Shown here one piece after another: positions 35,601 through 37,053 of a stretch of DNA of 37,053 bases. How positions within the stretch are numbered: position 1 is the stretch's first letter; each line of letters begins with the position of its first letter. Made by a program: the position numbers and the translations under genes. This DNA comes from Rhodobacteraceae bacterium PARR1 (GTDB lineage: Bacteria; Pseudomonadota; Alphaproteobacteria; Rhodobacterales; Rhodobacteraceae): contig NKIT01000006.1 of assembly GCA_002256185.1 (NCBI GenBank), forward strand, positions 28,648 to 65,700. Direction: 5' to 3'. The notes below the pieces were generated by a model that did no database searches, was not told the origin of the DNA, and saw only the letters and a program-made list of their open reading frames with translations.

Positions 35601-37053
35601 AAGAACAGCACCTGATCGCCGGGTGCGGCAACAGAGGCATCGACCTTGGCCCCCATCTGGATGGGGCCAGACAGGTTGCCGCCCGCAATCTCCAGCGTTG
35701 CGGCTTGCAGGAAGGTAAAGGCGGGCGGCACCGCAACCTCAAGCGCCGCCTCTTCAACCGCCGTGACCGTGACCGTTGGCGTGCCGTCCAACTGCCCCGC
35801 GCCAAAGGCCATCTCAATGCCTTCTGGCGTCAGGATCGCGCCGCCCGTGGCGGGGATGGCGGCAGAATTACCCTCAACCGGGGGGGCGACGGTGACTTCG
35901 ATCACCTCTTCCGCGCCACGGTAGATGATGGTGACGCAGGTCTTGCCTGTGCCCACCGCCCGAATCAGGCCGGTGTCACTGACGCTGATGATGTCGTCAT
36001 TGCCGCCGACATAGACCACGCCATCGGCCTTGTTGATGTAATCCAGCAGCCCTTTGCCCAATTCGGTGACGATCTGCCGCTTGCCGCCCGAGGGCAGAAT
36101 GGTGACCGCGTCAGGATAGGCATCAATCCCGAAAATCTGCGCGATGGCCCCGTTGGCGTCTGTGGCGCTGCCCACCGACATGGCCGTCGCCGCCGCCACC
36201 CCACCACGCCGGGCAGTGATGTAACCATCACCATCGGCAATCGCGGTCACAAGGCCAGCGTCGGACACCCGCACGACATTCGGGTTCGACGAAGTGACGC
36301 TGACATAGTCAAACGGCAGCACCACATCGGCCTGATCGGCGAATTGGCCGATGACGACGATGGGGCTGACCTCACCCGCCGCGTCAAAGGCATAGTCGCG
36401 CATCAGGAAGGACAGCTTCAGCAGTTCCGCATCAGAAACTGTCAGGTCCAGCGCGATTTCCCCGGTGGCGGCAAAGCCATCATCTGCCACCAGCGTGATC
36501 CGCGCCACCCCGGCAAAACCCGCATCCGGCCGCACGCGCAGGAATTGGCCATCGGGGGTGAAACTCGCCGTCACATGCTCGGTCGAGGCGATGCGGAAGA
36601 ACACCGGATCGCCGTCCGGATCACGCGCGACGTCGGAGAGTGTGACCAGTTGCGCAAGGTCCACATGTGTAAACAGCACCGGCAGGTTGGCCGCGACCGT
36701 TGGGGCCGCATTGCGACGGATGCCGAAGTTGACGTTCAACACCTGACGGTCCTGCGCGTTCACCGCGCCATTGCCGTCGATGTCCGTGCCAGCCCCCGCC
36801 AGACGCAAGAGGTCACTGTCCAACCCATCCACCGCGCCATCGGCGTTCAGATCGCCGCCAAGGCCGAGCGTCAGGGTAAACGCCCCTGTCCCGCCGATGT
36901 CCAGCCGATGCAAACCACCCGTGGTAAAGCTGTATAGCGCCACATTGCCGCCCGGACCGCTCCGCTGCGACAAAAGCTGCGCCCCGGTGATGACCGGCAC
37001 CGCGCCCGCCGCATCAGTGGCCACGCGCAGGATCAGACGGCCACCGGCGGCGG
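23681..37053 (-). CDS. Giant multidomain surface/secreted protein, 5' end beyond the window
   Basis: At least 4456 residues, open to the window edge; numbering here starts at an internal GTG at 37024. Visible modules from the N-terminal side: dockerin-like calcium pair (57-101); an Ig/cadherin-like domain (107-200); Big2-like domains (215-400); a Gly/Ala hydrophobic stretch (534-581); a propeller-like region (about 810-1205); an alpha/beta hydrolase with THG, GHSRG (Ser1573), LDPHD (Asp1606) and His1778; a Lys-rich unknown region near 30300-30800; a matrixin-like site HEMGNVMGLSD (2606-2616); a jelly-roll/CBM-like module (28490-28980); a VCBS/cadherin-like domain; thirteen 88-residue Ig-like repeats; and two cohesin-like modules (24600-24250 and 24180-23800). 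Dockerin and cohesin in one chain suggest self-association. It is the likely cargo of the downstream export genes. Whether an LEPR-XLL-type N-terminus exists cannot be seen. Confidence 0.9.
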   Translation of the reverse strand, partial: AAGGRLILRVATDAAGAVPVITGAQLLSQRSGPGGNVALYSFTTGGLHRLDIGGTGAFTLTLGLGGDLNADGAVDGLDSDLLRLAGAGTDIDGNGAVNAQDRQVLNVNFGIRRNAAPTVAANLPVLFTHVDLAQLVTLSDVARDPDGDPVFFRIASTEHVTASFTPDGQFLRVRPDAGFAGVARITLVADDGFAATGEIALDLTVSDAELLKLSFLMRDYAFDAAGEVSPIVVIGQFADQADVVLPFDYVSVTSSNPNVVRVSDAGLVTAIADGDGYITARRGGVAAATAMSVGSATDANGAIAQIFGIDAYPDAVTILPSGGKRQIVTELGKGLLDYINKADGVVYVGGNDDIISVSDTGLIRAVGTGKTCVTIIYRGAEEVIEVTVAPPVEGNSAAIPATGGAILTPEGIEMAFGAGQLDGTPTVTVTAVEEAALEVAVPPAFTFLQAATLEIAGGNLSGPIQMGAKVDASVAAPGDQVLFFVLDDFTQISGGEYGKIWRLVDTGRVDENGVARTASPPFPGLSEKGSILVAKANQPIRDGFAWASAAGLAMAGVSVGLGIAFAATGGLAGAAVGIGLIGVGVAFYALSQTDRVKIYEKYLDGADYEKALERDIPAGNPADKITLSVVSPKGSLTPAKGADPQIQSVTPQISGSAVTLKFTGQNMFYPDNSALGGFFGSDVKDGRIKFAIGNFTRYVTGADFKNVTMDQTTGIASFSIEVPQDILLTKARITFERPDPGAANGSFNGWTEGSKGTASQPIQIKNTRGYAAVGGTTPMGGVSQMVLQVFDVAPEGASPTGPEQTELVKNIPIWGQGGVLNYWPNDVVFAADNSAAFISTKEGIAVVDMLMLRQFDVNPDDTGMSMIKVPGGEVGKLTLSGDGNFLYAAGAGKVHVIDLRPGSSTYLKGEQISLPIPAEAIANVQGKINDLELSADGKKLYVAVPFSGMFGNQSWARNRTTAPQGKIYVVNVDPSDRGKPTFHKVIKALDAGLDPYDIDASSDPNRLVFVSRGDFRSGFYTIQVTSDDPENYAATVTKVPALTDTSSDTRQPLELNARTIGVAYSPIVIGEFIIDSYRRATPQRYDLDIRYPVAVELSPDMTYAFVADYDLSRYLTMTDYLLAYEIENRHELGNKIGLIRNPFNLDQKAWADANKAHTYQYEYGTAGLVGSTSPINGQFLTELAMRPDGSQLIANFRRSGSLVTLRVEEAIKASDLQVQGGTLGRNRIVPIDLKLGYHELQGVFTDQRRDIYGTPLDILFYGRGLDIQDEALVELVRPTGVTVVNGTGTVDPLKFEAHLDPRKIGSNTFKLDLFVSTQGPGAGLFPGDAARDRAFLASSPTEAEDYNTWRLINTRQSIGSFAFESGKYYVLGANGKIESERALTAADVTGGAELRTAVVIEVSKGLSRILTGSQDYHWGVAVARAGGELRADAVFETPPVIDNLTQFSTVNVLTHGFQISPMPDYANTPLNESTLAAWLANAEVVSEGSGGGTILVYNRQTGRFHEYDPTKPVGGRIATAPAVPASLPRGTALTLVMDWYRESDISDAGFAEAAADAFFASLVWLNEKTNIFDSPMHFIGHSRGTVVNSEVIQRIGTYFPESAGKNIDIHMTTLDPHDFKQDTLKVEFKKIVDSYLKVAKVVGRVVTVANPFLGGLILKGAEAAEAVSTVFYKLASLMGLQIAEIAWDDFKDPNVQVWSNIDFADNYFQETAEESAGTVRAAVEGSIKLTQTTTPNGTAIPTEKDGKDKLPSPKGVPDVEIRFTKDAADKPLNVPGFISDDLFATPHSRITNWYMGTADVNALYLGGEAIWRTAGDEGVPVGASADPGIMEEFTALFSNKFTKQPWYGVDPITFETGSWTIIKSQLDRYFPAAGYNPLYGNETYTSTNRNEALGVGFYFSRVAGDPKILDAVTDKVRTPLDFDNTEVDRPSLGFMKDPADPTKQIPVPYAAVPSVFNGDFSQGTRHAFSNYLKWLLDDIYGKYRTSQATPEAAKAAALADAKQKLEKSGGFFGSAKKAIGSIPDLPADLGRFPLHYDLPGWSMHGGIDDGDKVDEGVSFTFDLFTGKMPENMGLDGPIDITGLFLMNQNWIGEVLDVAGRAAKPMIDRWLTKALDRVKNPAWEFSLDPDKKADMARQNVAKVKGGTIKEALDADGKKIFSLVDDDGNELMTAAKFGATADALVDFIIDDQAQLDLLIKILDGVLKWASGTDVVKEYLAEFKKDWDKARETDPKKPAFDLGAFTLSGGAGPLALIFKTPVRTDTPLNTETDREARLKHVSGVTSLSQKNLGTFLSQLFPTVDTKADFGLVMGGSQALKELVKTFTPDGGFTVLGNHFDPQKAILNMIDAVGQVDKITHNRMYIPTGVQQLKFDAFIPVNVNDDFRAEVTFQLVDGASYVAQATYIDPKTDTPATANHFIFQPGLFSSQTATFQIPPEVIGKVANVTIKNIGLERKPATTPAGVLLDFLESAQLLGLGDAVSVVMVVDDIRLVAVGSNQTAATVGTGGQVALTVAEAQALAEVAEGIWIDKALVGGASDLLDGFEIRVADLEGDKLAYSEGRIITLDRDAAGNGWFIDATPGTAEEFAPVPGAPHVWQALAGGAAAGRVDLLTVLMHEMGNVMGLSDLVDPTGPGYLMTGILDTGMRRAPSASDIGATPVVVPEAKPESFGLGVAPGAVAAAFAAAPIAAAAVVATDFQNGDFAGGLTGWTTSGNVAVTGGAVVMTEDLGAMSGLSQTFKLPAAATAIQFRLSGLTLKAIAGSAPDAFEVALFEAGTTTPILPAIASLTGTDAVLNIQADGTRHTSAAVGIADVGGALVVTLDLTGLAVRPDAVTLSFDLIGLGARDASARVDDVRLLGLAPNTAPVAAGETARTDEDTQVDINILGNDSDAEGDPLILEVLSDLGGARLLALGNGVFRYTPAPNQTGTVEIDYRLFDGVDRSNTAKLTVTIDPVNDAPTIDAIARRVVARGTPVTVTPVARDPDAAAGELRFTLEDGPSDATLDPATGRLDWTPTTVGDRTVRISVRDAVGASSERSYVIAVRSAPVLSVSDVAVTQGAPLVHAVSASDEDGGAGLLFAKTAGPNWISINPVTGAVTGNTAGQVGVFDVTVTVTDPDGLTATRTFAVDVNVAPQISAGNVTLVAGEALSITPLVVDPDSAAGNLTFALAAGAPAWLIVDAATGEVTGDSTGQVGAVSFGLTVMDEAGLSASTTVTVTVRARPVLALTNTSLTEGATLSHAISATDADSAPASLRYSKIAGPDWISVDALTGALSGNSTGHVGTVPVTIRVVDPDGLAAEGTLSVRVNAVPLVSLTDQIVVEGAALALTPAVTDADSPAADLRFEKVSGPAWISVDAATGVISGDTTGQVGLATLRLRVTDAQGLSAEAEAKITVRARPVLVLTDTSLVMGDALAHSVSATDADGPTADLRFVKVAGPDWISVDAVTGAVTGDSTGHPGAVTVTVAVTDGDRLRAEGTFRVDVNARPVLAAQTFTVIEGAALTQTIAASDADAPVSALTFRKLSGPDWVTVDTATGAISGDSTGRTGTHVLRVEVTDADKLSVQADITVLVQDQPQLTGGAVTLTEGAALAFIPGVTDADSVAGQFRFAKVSGPAWISVDPVTGALSGDSTGNSGVATLRLSVTDQNGLSAEADVIVDVNAVPRVTDSGLSLVEGGALAFTFSPTDADGPVADLTLALVSAPTWITFDPVTGQVSGDSAGRVGRHEVVVSVTDRDGLTSMGRLTVTVLAVPVLTGGAVTLTEGAALAFAPTVRDADSTSAQFTFAKVSGPTWITVDPATGALSGDSRGHPGEAVVRLSVTDQNGLSAEADVAVDINARPVLAGSSVTLIEGQTLSLPLSATDLDLGAGALRFERVAGPAWISVDPKTGLVTGDSTGRGGEQRATFRVTDPDGLTDEITLTIDVNVRPVLSVADVTLVRGDALSLDVIAPARPDPADRLVFRMVSGPEWIVVDPATGRLSGDSTGRAGAFRVTLSVTNADGLSAEQSLTVTVRAAPVLASRRLAFVEGEPLALALLGQDDDTPAAALSYRLLSAPDWVTLDPVTGTLRADTTGRTGATVVLVEVRDADGLTGIARFDIAVTAPQAALPLRQTPILAEFARPQSQPVQVPPVTLPALRLTRVTGPGALASVPGGSPSMGALAQIVPVLFLSDGGVREIILEVTHRSGTLSLIDAVQGVCLPFGITVESNVATAEGKPPVMRVTVRSEQPLPAGTLDLFRIRVLQGDQIAGAGLTVRTLSINGQPVTDAPAVTPDGPSGPVRIDLGVQLGLAEEPPALMDVVVSGFGASTPGTRLIDPAALSGGYVGFRFSGLGGAASDVRLVLDYDRGALSLGGVLGTVEGAEVTLNDRPDVGEAELRVTGLPSLLPELAVLACIAFARPAGTGRGTGKIRIKSLSLDGADIPLEDGTVGWIDQPNTTTLAQAAPQTTVPLASPLHMPDR
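24761..28195 (-). repeat. Thirteen tandem 264-bp repeats encoding Ig-like (He_PIG/cadherin-like) domains
   Basis: Each unit is 88 residues (one has 89). It begins with a joint such as NARP or RARP, followed by LTEGxxLxxxxxxxDAD, then SGPxWISVDPxTGxxSGDSTG and VxVTDxxGLSAEA. Boundaries at 25552, 25288 and 25024 are exactly 264 bases apart. Joints starting with Asn and with Arg partly alternate. Such domains form stiff rods that carry adhesive modules away from the cell. Confidence 0.92.

Overview
The window reads as high-GC alphaproteobacterial chromosome, most likely from the Rhodobacteraceae/Paracoccaceae. The basis is the iol genes with an RpiR regulator, a ugpBAEC transporter, and Hint-domain RTX proteins of the kind common in that family. 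The assignment is inferred from gene content and protein style, not from a marker gene. No rRNA, tRNA, CRISPR array or intact insertion sequence was seen.

Left part (1-3848): the end of a myo-inositol catabolic operon on the + strand, with iolD (5' end off-window), iolE and an SDR oxidoreductase. It faces an RpiR/SIS regulator on the - strand across a shared bidirectional terminator. A 767-base region without a recognisable gene follows. It holds a nested inverted repeat (possible operator), a pair of 19-base direct repeats, and an orphan intrinsic-terminator hairpin.

Middle (4616-10763, + strand): a TIM-barrel sugar-phosphate isomerase/epimerase-like gene overlaps a class III metallophosphodiesterase gene and ends at a strong terminator. 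A complete glycerol-3-phosphate/glycerophosphodiester ABC transporter, ugpB-ugpA-ugpE-ugpC, follows. Together they suggest uptake and hydrolysis of glycerophosphodiesters.

10847-17089: on the - strand lies a 1489-residue secreted RTX protein. It is built from two copies of a four-repeat, propeller-like block, two RTX calcium-binding stretches and a C-terminal Hint domain. It is coupled by an ATGA overlap to a small protein that looks like a second, degenerate Hint domain without the catalytic Cys. Divergent from it, on the + strand, is a four-helix membrane protein with a LytTR DNA-binding domain.

17336-37053 (- strand): the most unusual locus is a compact five-gene operon read from right to left. 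It encodes a giant protein (at least 4456 residues, N-terminus off-window), a DUF3467 protein, a GAF-TM-HlyD fusion, a PqqD-like/M50-protease/HlyD fusion, and a short SecA-like ATPase. Spacings are 17, 15 and 9 bases and then an 8-base overlap. The giant protein carries a dockerin-like pair, Big2-like domains, a propeller-like region, an alpha/beta-hydrolase module with GHSRG, a matrixin-like HEMGN site, thirteen 88-residue Ig-like repeats and two C-terminal cohesin-like modules. I propose that the four small genes form a dedicated export or maturation machine for the giant protein. That role is inferred from the gene arrangement and domain content.
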